NCBI GenBank assembly: GCA_037179385.1
Contig: CM074200.1
Coordinates: 30,755,884-30,819,883, forward strand
DNA from: Holothuria scabra
Lineage: Eukaryota; Echinodermata; Holothuroidea; Aspidochirotida; Holothuriidae
Direction of reading: 5' to 3'
DNA: 64,000 nt
Within the stretch, counting starts at the first letter, position 1; each line of letters begins with the position of its first letter. The notes beneath the pieces were generated by a model. It searched no databases, was not told the origin of the DNA, and saw nothing but the letters and a program-made list of their open reading frames with translations. A program made the position numbers and the translations under genes. Below are positions 44,022 to 56,663 of the stretch, piece after piece.

Positions 44022-45655
44022 CCTTCATGTGAAGGGTTTGAAATGCACTTTGTTTTAGAAACAATTTTAAGGTGACCCTTGGCAAAATTGGGGGAGGAGT
44101 CCCCTCCCAGACTCCAACGGGCACGACGCCACTGGGAAGCACAACATGGAGGCCAAATGATGATAAAAAATATTTCCAAAATTGTTTAAAATGAAAGAAT
44201 TGCAACATTTGCTCCACAAATGAAATTTGGATTTCAATGATGTTGTCAAGTTGACAAATAAGGTTCCAGCCAATATGGCCGAAAAGCTCCATAGAAATAA
44301 AAATGACACAGTAATATTTACTCACAAAAACAACAATACAAAAGTAGTACAAAAATATTGGAAAATATAGTTTGATTAAAACAAAACATTCAAATCTTTA
44401 CAGCGGCAGATAGTAGAAAAAGTTCTACGCATGATTTCCCATTTGGATCTTTGTTAAGCCAAAACTGAGGGAGGAAGCAACAAATTGGCCGGCAACATAG
44501 TAATTTAAATGTATAAAAATAATATGAAAGTTGCTCAAATTATTTTGTTTTGGAATTGAAGTCAAGTAAGATGGCGCACATAAATAATTCTTATGGCGCA
44601 AGTCAGACTTTGAATATTTTGATGTAATGCTAAAAAAAAGTTGATTTCCAGATAAAGTTACATAAAGTGAAGGTGAGAGCAAGGATTTGTCTTAATAGCC
44701 ATTTCCTTACTAAATTAAATATTTAATTTTCAGTATTTGTCTACATTACCAGTTTGTTTTTGAAATGCCTCGTATAGGCGTACCTTACTGCAATGAAATG
44801 GAATTATTTTGATGCTTTCTAATACAGAGTAAAAATGACAAAAAACACTTAATAAAACATAACAGAAAGACCGAAGATTGGCATATTCGTGACCGTTATA
44901 ACGAAAATGTACTTGAAGGAAGGAGAAAAAAGGGGTTTCACTTGCAGTCTTGTTTCCACTGCTTCATTGGGATATTGTTTTTTTCGTATGGGAGTGAATC
45001 TACAGAAACACGATTTGGAATCGATAAGAGGTTCTATTCTTTTTCAACTTTTTTGGAAGATTAATGATGCAAATACAACCTCATATGTTGTTGTTAACGT
45101 TTTGCACCTCTTTACTGAGTCCGTGCTGGTGGGAAGGGCGTATGCATCCTTGCACCCTTGGGCTTTGACATGGTGCAACGTACTGTCATAAAAACAATAT
45201 CCTCAGAGATAATTCTGATTTTTTAAGTTGTCTTCAAGGAAAGGGAACTTTCGTTCAAACAAAACAAAACAATTTTCTTACCTTCCCAAACACGATCTAA
45301 GCAATTTTTCAGATTTTAGTTTTGTTTTTGTTTAAACACTGTTTTTGTTTGTCACTGGCTTTGGGTTGAAGAATCCCTTACAGAAGCTTGGCCTTCTCGT
45401 CGAGCATATCCTTTGAATACCACTTGTGAAGTCCGTTTAGCAGGTTTCATCATGTAAGGATTTCCAAATGCTGGCACACTTCGCGTGCAATAGTCACGAT
45501 AAAATATAATCGAAGTTTTACCACTATAAAAAGTCTGAGGACAAAAGCACCAGTGACCTTGCAATAAAACTAGGGAAAGGCTCAAAGTTAGTTGGCGTGC
45601 ATCATCAAGGGTTTTTCTGCAGTATATTATATTTTTGGTTTTCATGCTTCAGTCA
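44021..45655. other. Region without a gene; hAT-like end fragment
   Basis: No gene is supported. Around 44070-44140 a C/G-rich passage ends in GGGCACGACGCCACTG, resembling a hAT-type right end (compare GCTACGCCACTG at 15208), without a matching left end nearby. The remainder is AT-rich with short frames that carry no motif. Confidence 0.4.
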
Positions 45656-45800
45656 CTGGCGTAGCTTATGGGGCGGAAGGGGGATTGCAAGTTGCTCGGG
45701 GCGCCACATTTTGGGGCCCCCAAATCGACTTCACCTAAAACAGTGTTGGACCTACCATTTGCAAGCAGTCAAGGATGGGGCCAGCGGGGGCAATGAAATG
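45656..45800. mobile_element. Probable hAT-like element fragment
   Basis: CACTGGCGTAGCTTATGGGG at the left resembles the CAGTGGCGTAGCCACGGGGG end of the element at 13612. GC-rich sequence with GGGGCGCC and GGGGCCCCC follows. No right terminal repeat was found, so only a fragment or decayed copy is claimed. Confidence 0.35.
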
Positions 45801-45869
45801 CCCCGGTCGGAGAGAAGATCCATCTCTACGATAAAAGAAGTAAGCTCGATAAACTTCAGCCTTCCCCCC

Positions 45870-46790
45870 TAACGATATCCTTGATTTTGCTTACGTTTTT
45901 CATCAAGAAAGCTCAAAATTCCCAATTTTCCTTGGAACAATCCAACAAATTTCAGTGTAAGCTCCAGATTTTCAAACATTCTAAAAAAAGCAAAGAAATT
46001 TTCAATTTTCCCCTTAAGACAAAACAATTATGAAACCTCAACCAACTTCGGCCTTGATTCTGCTCATTGGCAGGTTGATCTTCAACGAAAGATTCATTTT
46101 TTCAAGTTTTCTGCCTTAAAATTCCTACTTTATATGAGTTCCACATTATTTAATATGTGTTAAAATGAAGCCAAGCTTTTTCGGGAAATTTCCCAATATA
46201 GTCCGAGGGCCTTAGTCTGTATGATGATATTCAGTGAACCCAGCAGAGTACAGGTAACCCCATCGACCTATTTGATTATTTCCATGAGAAAGTCAGATTC
46301 CACAAACAAAACCCCAAAATTGTTCCTCAATTTAGCTTCAGAATTCAAAATATTTTTTACAAGTGGGAAAAGATTTTTATCAAATATTCCAATTTCGGTG
46401 GATACTTTGTACAGTAAGAAATCCAAACAAACTCCAACCACCCTGATATTCTTCTTAATTTTGCTCTAGAAAGGCAGATCGCAGATCGCTCGAAAGAAAC
46501 CCCAAAGTTCTCAGTTTCACCCAAATTCTCTTTCATGAAAGTCCGAAATTTCTCTAACATAAGCTCTTCATTTTCAAAACTTTATCCAAAAAAGTTGTAA
46601 TGTTTTCATGCAAAATTCCAGTTTTGTCTGAGAACCTTGGTACGTAGGCCTACAATAAAATGACAATACCCAAACGAGTTTCAGTAACAACTTTTTCGAT
46701 TTTACTTATGTGTAGGGCAGGTTCTTCAATATTTTCAACGGTTCTTACAAACTTGTAAAGCCAGTTGCTTCCGGAATTTCATTTTTTTTT
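45870..46790. repeat. Highly diverged tandem repeat, unit about 200 bp
   Basis: A phrase of the form (T)TGATT-T-TGCT...CAG-T--TC...AAAATTCC recurs near 45885, 46050, 46268, 46448 and 46695, interleaved with AAGCTC-TCATTTTCAAA-type and TTTTTCAAAA-type phrases. Spacing is about 170-240 bases. This suggests an old satellite-like array. It was judged by eye and needs a dot plot. Confidence 0.4.
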
Positions 46791-47829
46791 TCAAAACAAG
46801 CGCCGGTTCTTTTTTTTTTTTATTTTTTCAGTGTTAAAAACAAATTGGCGTGCTGTGTGCCCCAAATGCTACCAGACACGTCCAAATGGGAATCATCGCC
46901 GTTGTAGGGACTTCAAAATGCCTCTCCCCTTCCTGTCGAAGAGCCTGACCCCCACCACGATGGGCGAATCATGGTGCCACCCCTGCCGTAAGCATTATAC
47001 TGAAAAGCCATTTTAACTTTTTGAGTTGTGTAAGTATTCGTAAGATTCTCCTGGAAGATTGGGTTAGGGGCGCCTATTCCGTTTCCTACCCCGGGCGATG
47101 AGATGAGATGAGATATTAGTGTTCCCATTCCTCGGACATGAAAAGAATTTCTTCAAGAGTGTAGATTGTAAAACGAAATTTTGCGCGTTTTGGGTGCATA
47201 AGTACATCATTTTACCGCTTATGCCTGGTAAGCTATCTGAAGTAGGCTTTTGAAAGTCGTTCCTGCAAATCGTTTATCATATGGTGTCTGTACTGAAAGG
47301 ATGATTATAGACGTAACACTTTTAGGTGCAGGCCCGATGCCAGTGTCCCCATATAAGAATACCTGACAACGGGTCATTTTGCGGTGGATGGAGAGAGGGG
47401 GGTCACGGCCACACAGATAAGAGGGTCACCGCTACACAAATGTAGGGTGACCTGAAGTGATACCATGGCAAGTGTCGGTACATTTGCCACCTGCTTAAGG
47501 GTGCATTTTCTTTATTTTTATTACTGTTCCACCCGCTTTTGGCACCCCTGTTACGCTCCTAGTGATGATGTTCCCAATTTTGAAGTATCCCCGTTATTTA
47601 TTGTACGGTAGTCAGACTTGCGCTCATTCATGCAAGGAGTTGGGTTGTTGGAATTGAACTCCATATTGCATCTCACACACAACACACTTTAAAAGATACA
47701 TCTCCCATTTAGCATCACAATTGATACCTCAATCACGGGAAGTGAATTTCCTACCATTACTATTGCTAACAACTTTGCCAGAGTATCTGCAATTTCAGAA
47801 TAGCATTGACCGACACTTTTCATACTTGG
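46791..47829. other. Region without a gene
   Basis: T-rich and locally C-rich non-coding sequence, including a GATGAGATGAGATGAGATA run at 47095-47115. No coding motif, RNA gene or complete transposon was recognised. Confidence 0.4.
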
Positions 47830-48710
47830 TATACAGATTTGTCATGTTAAGAGAGGGGGACCCTGTTATTTCTAGTGGAGGTCAAAGGTTATTTGAGGTC
47901 ATCAAGGGTCAAAAATACGAAAATCTTGTAAACAAGATATCCCAAGATAGGAAAAACCGTTACTTATTTACCGTTACATATTTAGTATATAGATTTGTCA
48001 AATTAAAATGTAAAAAAAATGTAAAAATCAAAAGGACCCTTTTGGTTTTAGTGGATGTCACAACTCATTTGAGGGCACAGCAGAAAAACTTCAACAACCT
48101 CGAATTTTATTTGTGAAAACGATATCTGAGGACAGAAATATCTGATGCTAATAATACAAGTAGATGTTACATGTAAAGAGGAGGAATCCTATCATTGTTG
48201 GTGGAGGTCAAAGAAAATTTGAGGTTACCAACGGTAAAACAGTGTGGTTTTACTTTTCGATTTTTGTCAACCTCTAAAGACTTTGATATTTCCTACAAAC
48301 TTTATACATTTTAACATATTTGCCCTCCTTGAGAAACATTTAACTCCAAGATGAAATTTTGTCCCCTTCAGTTTCTTGCGTGACTACAGGCCTGAATGAC
48401 TTGTAAACACGATATCGCAAGATAGCAATGATGGATATTTTTCATGTCTGATTGATATATTTGCAATGCCCAAAGTAGGTACTCAGTTGCTTTTGGAGGA
48501 ATTCAAATGCCATCTAAGGTCACCATTGGATGAAAACCTTGTTGGTAAGATACCTTCATGGAGAACCAGGGTAAGTCTAATGTTTTGTATGTAAATCCAT
48601 GCATTATCGTTAAAAAGAGATCGTTTTCGCTGTGGAGGTCAAAGATTACCTGGGTTCATCACCAAGTTGCCAAGATCATTATCATCATAAGGGATCAAAA
48701 GATGTCCAAA
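47830..48710 (+). repeat. Diverged tandem repeat with GGTCAAAG and ACGATATC phrases
   Basis: Units share, in order: GTGGAGGTCAAAG, TTTGAGGTCA, AAGGGTCAAA or ACGGTAAAA, CTTGTAAACAAGATATCCCAAGATAG or AAACACGATATCGCAAGATAG, ATTTAGTATATAGATTTGTCA or similar, then GAGGGGGACCCT. Copies are visible near 47845-47960, 47985-48140, 48180-48330 and 48395-48670. The open frame at 47721-48116 runs through this repeat and is not a gene. Similar GGTCA/ACACGATATC arrays are, from memory, common in marine invertebrate genomes. Confidence 0.55.
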
Positions 48711-49470
48711 AAGCCACATCTTGCAAGTGTCTCTCGGCAACCTTTTTGTAACTAGCGCATGTAAAAGTGTTTAAGGTGTTCTTGATGCAGTTATGTCTTT
48801 TGGTTTTGGAAAGGGAATACCCAGGCCTATTCAGTCCCGCAGATCTAACCTGGCGAAACAGGTGTAGTATTGTATATTTTAGGGTTGGCTTATAAACTAT
48901 GGTTCATCGACTTCCTTAACACTGGCACTGTTGCACAAGACTTAGTGCTACGTAATTTCGATGAAGAACTACATGTTTACTGCCTGACGACAGTTCACAG
49001 TTTCATCGCAACTGTTTGATGATTCGAGATCAATTTTAACGTGGAAAATTATGTAGTATGTTTCTACAAAAAATAGAATTGATTGAAATCCATCCGAATA
49101 CTATTCATTCTGTTTTATTCGTTTTATACATTTAACGTTGAGTAGATTTTTACTTCATAGTTGAAGTTTTGAGAAACGTTTCCTTTGACAAAAGAAATAT
49201 TTTTACCTCCTTTGAAATGTATATCACTTTTAAAGGACACTGAGTTATTTAATAGGAACCTATCGAGCGAACGGAATATGAGAAAACGCTTATAACGGGA
49301 AGACGTGCGCATTCGCAGCTTTTGGAGAAACCATTTCTTTAGCAGTTATAGTTTCAATTATCCTTTCGGGAAACGTTTCGCACTTTTAGTTTGGGTTTTA
49401 AAAGAGGTTACTAAACTTGTGTCGAATTTGATCAATGTGGACGCTAAAGGGTGGAGTCATGATCCTTTTG
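48711..49470. other. Region without a gene
   Basis: Unique-looking AT-rich sequence upstream of the MITE; no feature recognised. It may include the promoter or 5' exon of the gene at 49990, since a splice acceptor-like site precedes that gene's ATG. Confidence 0.35.
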
Positions 49471-49792
49471 CAGGGTTCTAGCCAGGTCATTCAAACTGGG
49501 TGCTGCACCCAGTTTGAGTTAACTTTCTTTAAGTCAGGACCCATTTCAAAATTTTAGCCCCCAGTTTGAGTCTCACTGCCCAGTTTGAATTTCATAACAC
49601 TCATAGGCTACATAGTATCAGAGACATAAAATTCAACTGAATGATTGTACTGATATTGGAAATAACCACAAATCATGCAACTGACCACTGACAATGTCAT
49701 TTAGATCTTGAGATATGGTCAACATCATATGAAAATGATACAATGTCCATTGACTCCCACCCGGCTCGATTATTTTCCTAGCTAGAACCCTG
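49471..49792. mobile_element. MITE, 322 bp, CAGGGTTCTAGC terminal inverted repeats
   Basis: The left end CAGGGTTCTAGCCAGG pairs with the right end CCTAGCTAGAACCCTG (imperfect 16 bp). CTTTTG flanks both sides (49465-49470 and 49793-49798). Inside are several CCCAGTTTGA phrases and a perfect hairpin at 49492-49516 (11-base arms around CTG). No coding capacity. CAGGG-type ends suit a hAT relative, although the visible target duplication is 6 bp and not 8. It ends about 170 bases before the TRIM-like exon. Confidence 0.75.
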
Positions 49793-49989
49793 CTTTTGTG
49801 AATATCGTTTTTGCACATGGGCAATTAGAACACATTTAAGACCCTTTGTAAAAGTCGAAGAACCACATTATAAAAAAATACTTTGTGTTCCTAGCTGTAT
49901 TGTAATAACTCGCTTCTGGTAGTAGTGATAATTGGAAAATGGTTTGATCTTGATTGTACAGTTTTGAAGAACACTTCAACGAACCAACT

Positions 49990-51552
49990 ATGGATATTTG
50001 CAAAATTCATCGGGCAACCAAGGAGGCTGTGTGCTTGACATGTTTTGAGCGGATATGTTTTGCATGCGTATTCATCCTTCATTCTGCCCACAGAACCATT
50101 GCATTGAATGAACTTGATAACGAAATACAGAAGGTGGTAAATGATCTTCAAATTGAAGTCACCTCTCTTGAAAACGAATTGGAAATTTTACATGCTCAAA
50201 TCAAGACTCAAGAAAATATGAGCCGTGCAAAATGTGAAGATGAATTGGACACCATTACGACATGTGCTAAGGAACAGTTTCAATGTCAACTGAATCAGTT
50301 TGAGTCTTTGCGCCAAGAAGTTCTTTTTGCGGATGACTCTTCGACTAAGATGTACAAAAAGCTGTTTCTTGAAGTGCAAACATCTGTACATTACTTTAGT
50401 GAGGCAGTGAATAGGATTCTCCATGAGAGCCGAGTGTCTTATCTTCAATTTCTGAACGAACTGAAAACGCAAATCGAATCTGAAGAAACTAAATTGAGTG
50501 ACTTGAAAAACTATTTTCAGAATAATGCAAGTAAGTATCTAACCCGGCCAGCGTCACTTTCAGCCAAAAGTGCGGTTTTCGTCAAAGGTCGAGCCCTTGG
50601 GGTCATAAAAGTAACCCCTACCCAGGCAATCATTATCCGCAATTATCAAGATTCAAAGAATTACATTCATATTGCATGTGTGTCTTGTGCAAAACCGAAC
50701 ATCCTCAACTGGGAGAAGACATTTGAAATTGATCAAAATCCACCTTTGATTTCAATTGCCAATAGTGTGATGATACGGCTACAAGGTGTTACGATTCTTG
50801 TGGCTTTTGGAAAGAAAGTTTTGACAATTGAAATACATATAAATGTAGACATTTGTCTTGCGTTCTTTAAATCTAGCACTGTAATTGACTTGAACATACC
50901 AAATAATGCTCACATAACCGGCGTGGCAGGTGTTCTAGGTGAATTAGGCCATGAAGAAGTGGTCACAACCGATAATTCATCGGGATTGTTTCATATTTTT
51001 GATGTTAACTTTAACCTGTCTGAGAGAGTAAAATGCCCTGAAAAATGTCAAATTTTGGCATGTCTTCAAAAAGACGACATATACAAATTAGTCGTAAGTG
51101 TTAATTCCTTGTCTGCATCAGTACTGCGAGGAAAAGCTAAACTTCAAGAATTAAGATGTGTTGGTAAAATAGAAAACACTTTCAAAGACAGGAAAATGTT
51201 TGTAAAGAGTGCAGTGTTTGATGGGACCCTTTTCAGTGTATTATGGGTGTCGCAAGGCGAGTTCACAGGCGATATAATGCAATGGAGAGTCATTGCCTAT
51301 GACAGTGATGGAGTTCAATTTCGGGTCAGTTCCGAAGGACAATGTGAAACAGAAATAAAGCCTGTTTTGATCAGTCATATTAAAAACAAGACTTTGGTTT
51401 CCTTCTCTGATGGGTCGTTTAAGGAATTTTCTACAGGGGGACTAGAAGACTTTGAATTTTTAAGTACGAAGGAACCCTCCCGAGTACTAGAAGAAAATCA
51501 AGGTGCTATATTGAAGGGACTGGCAAACATGCTTAAGGCTGCTCTTGAGTAA
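49990..51552 (+). CDS. B-box zinc finger/coiled-coil protein (TRIM-like, no RING)
   Basis: A 520-residue single-exon frame and the only likely host gene here. A B-box type 2 zinc finger occupies residues 4-34 with spacing C4-x2-H7-x7-C15-x2-C18-x4-C23-x2-C26-x4-H31-x2-H34. A long Glu/Leu/Gln-rich coiled coil follows (about 38-195), then about 320 residues rich in beta-strand-like alternation whose fold I cannot name (a propeller is possible). There is no RING finger, so on its own it should not be an E3 ligase; RING-less B-box proteins act as scaffolds or partners of TRIM proteins. ATG 49990 directly precedes the zinc finger. The frame extends upstream to 49954 without an ATG. A splice acceptor-like TTGATTGTACAG ends at 49961, so a 5' untranslated exon is plausible. 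Confidence 0.75.
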   Translation: MDICKIHRATKEAVCLTCFERICFACVFILHSAHRTIALNELDNEIQKVVNDLQIEVTSLENELEILHAQIKTQENMSRAKCEDELDTITTCAKEQFQCQLNQFESLRQEVLFADDSSTKMYKKLFLEVQTSVHYFSEAVNRILHESRVSYLQFLNELKTQIESEETKLSDLKNYFQNNASKYLTRPASLSAKSAVFVKGRALGVIKVTPTQAIIIRNYQDSKNYIHIACVSCAKPNILNWEKTFEIDQNPPLISIANSVMIRLQGVTILVAFGKKVLTIEIHINVDICLAFFKSSTVIDLNIPNNAHITGVAGVLGELGHEEVVTTDNSSGLFHIFDVNFNLSERVKCPEKCQILACLQKDDIYKLVVSVNSLSASVLRGKAKLQELRCVGKIENTFKDRKMFVKSAVFDGTLFSVLWVSQGEFTGDIMQWRVIAYDSDGVQFRVSSEGQCETEIKPVLISHIKNKTLVSFSDGSFKEFSTGGLEDFEFLSTKEPSRVLEENQGAILKGLANMLKAALE

Positions 51553-54500
51553 CTCTTGGCATATGTATTGCGAACAGATTTACATTGGGCAAAGTCTGCT
51601 TTGTTCGATATTTTAGTAATGATATTCGAAGCTAATTGTAGCTCATCGGTGACTTCATTTAGATAAACTTCCTTCGTAGCCAAACCTAGTTAATGTTAGG
51701 TTATTATAAGTGATGGGTTAGGTGTTGGTATGAACTGGTTCATCAATATCGAAATATAGACAATTTACTTGTGTGGAGGTCGCATGGCGAAAAATAAGGG
51801 GACATGTTGAGCATTGACTTGCGCCCTTCCCTTCTCTGTGTAGGTACAGACAAAATTACAAAGCAAATTACAATCGAAGAAAGCAAGGCGCAAGCCCTAT
51901 GCAGTTAGCACGCATTCCTGAAATTGGAACATCTGAACCGACAAAACACATCACCATCCTAACACAGAGATTGGACCATCGATGCAGCAAAAATGTCTTT
52001 CCACCTTTGCCAAATTATAAATCCTTTTAAACCATTCATTTCATTATGCCACATGGAGTTCAATATTTACACGCACACACACTGCATTAATGGAGAAGCA
52101 ATATAAGGTATAATTTGAACAAAAGGGAATGATGTGGTACAAAAATATATGTAGGTACATGATGGTAACAGTATTTTGGAAACAGAAGATTTGAGACCGT
52201 TGCCCAAATAACATCTGGGGCTACCGGTCTGTTTTCAATCAGCTGGTAGATGGATACAGAATATTGATCGCGAATACCTATCATGGTACCTTGCAAACAC
52301 AATAAAACGTAAAAGATTCTGGAACTCTGGAACTCAACCGGAATGGCGCCATCAAACAATCTTACCACCAATCTTACTTTGAGAGAATTGCTTTTTAGGT
52401 ATCGCATTGCATTCTCCAAACATAGTTATAGTAGAGACGCCATGTTCCACCACAGATTGCAACTAACTACCTAAGCTCCATCATTCATTGGTCAGGGTAC
52501 AAACCAAACCTTTGTTAGGATGAAAGTAAATAAGCAGTATTGTGGAAATCGACATTGACTTCAGTCTCGAAACCGATTTTCATCCTGTGGTCTCGGTCGT
52601 GCGTCGAGATCAGTGAAAGATTTATCGTTGTTTTTGTTTCATTTTAACTCTTTTTTTTTTTTTTTGTTTCACAATAGATACTAATAGTACATTGAACTAA
52701 CAAATAGACCGCAATATCTTGCTAAATCAAAAGTAGCAATCTGGTTCTGCAATGCGTTGGTGTTCTCTATGTGCGCATGTGTTGGAATTCCATTTCCAGT
52801 GCTGGTCCAGTCGACGTTCTTTGAAGTCGTGCTTTGTGGTCTTTCTAAAGTTTTGATGATACATTATTGGCACCACGCCTGTCAACACTAAACCTCCGTA
52901 GCGCCGAATGACACAGATTTAAAAGAATAGGCCAAAGAAATTTGGCAGGGGCACAGCATGTTTGAAAGAACTCGGAAATTAAGCTTAATTTTTTTCTGAA
53001 GAAAAATATGCCTTGCAGACTTGAAAAAAGGCGAAAAACGTCGCCAGTTTTGTACTTCAAAACGAACGAGTCTGCCTCATTAATACTTATGAGGCTTTTC
53101 TGACCTCATGGATTTACTTGGGTTTTGAAACTATGGTCACGGACTTATAAAACAGTCCGTGTTTGTGGTGCATTGGCATTAGAACATGCCTAAGTGCGTC
53201 TAGGGTCTCGGAACAGGACGCCACCTTACGTCTTACGTTAGGTGGTACGTCTACGTTTCATTCTAATTTGAGTTGATCCATTGATTGTAAATTATTCGCT
53301 GTTATGGGAAAGAGGCACTGTGCATGCACCTCACTCGCTACTAACAGTTAAGGACATATATTTTCGGTATGTAATGTGCCCAAAATAGAAAATGAAGTAA
53401 GGTGACGTCCTCTCCCTAGCCGCATGTCGTATGTGCCACGCTTACGAAGTTCTGGGTGACGGCTGTTCAAACAACCCTTCAAAATCGTCTGAAAGGAGTT
53501 TTTTACAGTACCACATCCTCATAAATAAACAGAAAGATACAGGGCATGGCTTCATTTATTCGGCACAGACAAATTAGAGCAATATCCGTGCTGTTTGTTT
53601 GGTGAGTTGCTCCGAACGTGACTGTTTGTGGGAGTACAGTACGCCAAAGTTAGGCCTACTGTAAACACTAGTAATGAGGTACTAAAACTATAAGCATACG
53701 CTGTTCCAACTACGAAAATGCACCGCTATCACAACCTTAGCTAGTTGTGCTGTGAGGTATTCGGCTCATGAAAGTGCAAAAGAAATTCTACATCACACTT
53801 CATTTGTAACGACAGCAATACCGCACAAGGACTAAAGTTATTGTTTAGCTTAGGCCCAACCTAACGTTTCGTAGGCACAGTCGCACTCTGCGGTATGCGT
53901 AATTGCCATTTTGGCAAGAATGTATCACTCAGAGAAAGTGAATCCATGACATTGTGGCCTCATCAATTCAAAGCCGTTAGTTTTCTCCTAGGTCAAAATT
54001 TGAGCCTAATGCGGCGCGAGGAAGTTGACAATATTTTCAACATCCTAAAATAGTTTTCATAAGCTTTGGACTATTCTTTTAAAGTAAAGGGCCACTTAAA
54101 ATATATTATTAGACTATGTTAAGTTTTCAGTTATTCAGTTATGTGAATTATGCCTGGATAATGAAAATTATGCCTGGAAAATGCAAAATAAGATGCATCC
54201 CTGATGATGCACTTTTTGGAATACGTTTATTAAAATACATCTGTAAATTCACCGATATGTTTTGATTAATTCTTTGTTTTGGGTTAAAATATACAGATTC
54301 CGTTATTTTAACATCGATCCGTTTCTTTCTGTCTAACGCAAACGTCTCATAATTTACACGGTGAGACGGTAATTTAAAAAAGGCGCTTATCTGATGTCAG
54401 CTTTTAAAGCTAACTGCACTTTCATATTTGTCTTTCAACAAAATTTACTTTATTATATGAGGTAGTGCATTCGTACCCCATACCTCATTGGTACCATTAA

Positions 54501-55019
54501 ACAAGGCTACGGAGAGCCTCCCTAATCAATCGACACAACCTTCTGACCTATAAAACAAAGACTCATAGCTAGCAAAGCTATTCCCCTTATTTTTGAGTTG
54601 AAAGGTGTAATTACTAGTCTGGAAAATCTCTGAAGCAATGATTTGCATCCCCTGAAGACGACCTCGATCTTTGCCACGTTTTACTGACCTCTATCGTGCA
54701 CTACGCCAACCCCTTACTTTCAGGTAAGTAGTTGCTCCGACTAAAAAACTGAACCCTCGGGAGGCTGCCTTTCGCAATGCTTGTTGAAACAAGCAGCGTG
54801 GTCAATTCTGTCAAAATATCAACACGGGGGAGCTCGTCACTATCCTCAACTTAAAACTCCAATCAAAACCACCTAATCTAATAGCAACTCAACCAGTCTA
54901 GTCTACATTTTGCATTGCAATCTCTAAATGCACCGCATGATGTTGGCAAAATCGAGACTTTCTTTCGTCTAAGACGCTTTCACCTCTTCTTGATATTCCA
55001 GATTTTCCGGTTTTCGTTA
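51553..55019. other. Region without a supportable gene
   Basis: About 3.5 kb downstream of the B-box gene. The minus frame 52087-52419 (110 codons) has no motif and no start context, so I do not call it. A T run at 52649-52667 and a small hairpin near 53222-53247 (CCACCTTACG...CGTTAGGTGG) are present. Nothing else was recognised. Confidence 0.45.
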
Positions 55020-55520
<501 letters not shown>

Positions 55521-55606
55521 ATATATATATATGCGTAAGAAATAAGTTCAAAGTAAAAAATGTGTAGTAAATTTACGCACTACTAAAACGAAGTCCAAAC
55601 CCACTT

Positions 55607-56345
55607 TACGAATAGAGGTTATGATCCACCAACTGTAAGCGAGCAGATTAAGCGAGCTAAGCAAATTTCAAGAAACGATTTGCTCACATAAGCCAAACAG
55701 AAAAAGAAACGTACACCCCCTGGTTGTCACGTAGGCCCCGATTATTCGCAAACCTCCCTAGAAAATTACACAAATGTTCTTAGCACTTTCAAAATTCTCC
55801 TGAACTGAAATCAACTTTCAAGAAGCCTCGCATGACGGCATTAATAAGACGTCCCCGATCACTCCGTGACCTCCTCGTGAGAGCAAGAGAACCCACACCC
55901 ACTGGGCACAACACAAACAATTCCGAGCCCCCGGGATCCTTCCAATGTGAATCAAGAAAATTTATTTTACACAAACACATTCTTTCAACAAACAAATTCA
56001 AAAGCACACAAACAAACAAAGAATTCCCCATACGTCACGCATTAACTGTAAAACCACCTGGGTAATCTACCTTACAACATGCACTCATTGGGGAAAACAA
56101 TATGTAGGCAAAACTCAAACAACCCTCTGCACTCGATTTAGTAGCACTAGGTCATAAATCAAAAACTTTCATCAAAACATTCAGGGAAAACGTCTCCTTT
56201 GCACTTTTACATTTCAACTCCGCCCACCACTCAATAGAAAACTTCAGTGTCACTGGTATAGAATCTGTCGCAAAAAATCGCGCACTGTAATACTCCAAAA
56301 GGAATCATTTTTGATAAACAAACTCCACACACTCCATCCGCATTG
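55607..56345 (+). pseudogene. PLE4 fragment: RT C-terminal region and GIY-YIG, frameshifted
   Basis: The frames read in order NRGYDPPTVSEQIKRAKQISR (the region after the RT thumb in PLEs), a stop, then from 55832 RRPRSLRDLLVRA and a Cys-containing block. A shift near 56060 leads to VIYLTTCTHWGKQYVGKTQ, the GIY-YIG core. A further shift near 56145 gives NVSFALLHFNS, SVTGIESVAKN and INKLHTLHPH, ending near 56345. The RT palm is absent. This lineage is distinct from PLE1-PLE3, judging by the GIY-YIG sequence. Non-functional. Confidence 0.7.
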
Positions 56346-56574
56346 AACCAATGTTTAAAGATAACCATGCTCTCCATGCGGACAAAACACACTGTACTTC
56401 ACGTACATACACATACACACATAACTCATCCACAAACCACTTCGACGCAAACTACAGCGCAACATCTACATGTAAGTCATATTTTTCCAACATTTCCGAA
56501 ACATTTTAAACTTCTTCATACCTATGTTAAAATACGCCTAGCACTAATACACTCAATTTTTCATGTTTTCAGAA

Positions 56575-56592
56575 CTTGATGAAGGCCGAACG
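56575..56592 (+). ncRNA. Degenerate end motif 3' of PLE4
   Basis: CTTGATGAAGGCCGAACG lies about 230 bases after the PLE4 frame. It keeps GATGAAGG and CCGAA but has lost the loop and one A. Confidence 0.2.
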
Positions 56593-56663
56593 TTTTTAAA
56601 TAGAAGTAGTAGACTGAAAGCGACGTCCTATCTCCCATATTTGAACTTATTTGTCACGAATAT

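Noticed and set aside
44889..45191. 100-codon open frame
   Set aside because: No start context, no domain, and located among transposon fragments.
47721..48116. 131-codon open frame
   Set aside because: It runs through the diverged GGTCAAAG tandem repeat and has no domain or start context.
52087..52419. 110-codon minus frame starting MENAMRYL
   Set aside because: No recognisable domain, no second copy, no supporting splice or promoter signal; length is compatible with chance.
53222..53247. Small inverted repeat CCACCTTACG/CGTTAGGTGG
   Set aside because: Too short and isolated to assign a function or element boundary.
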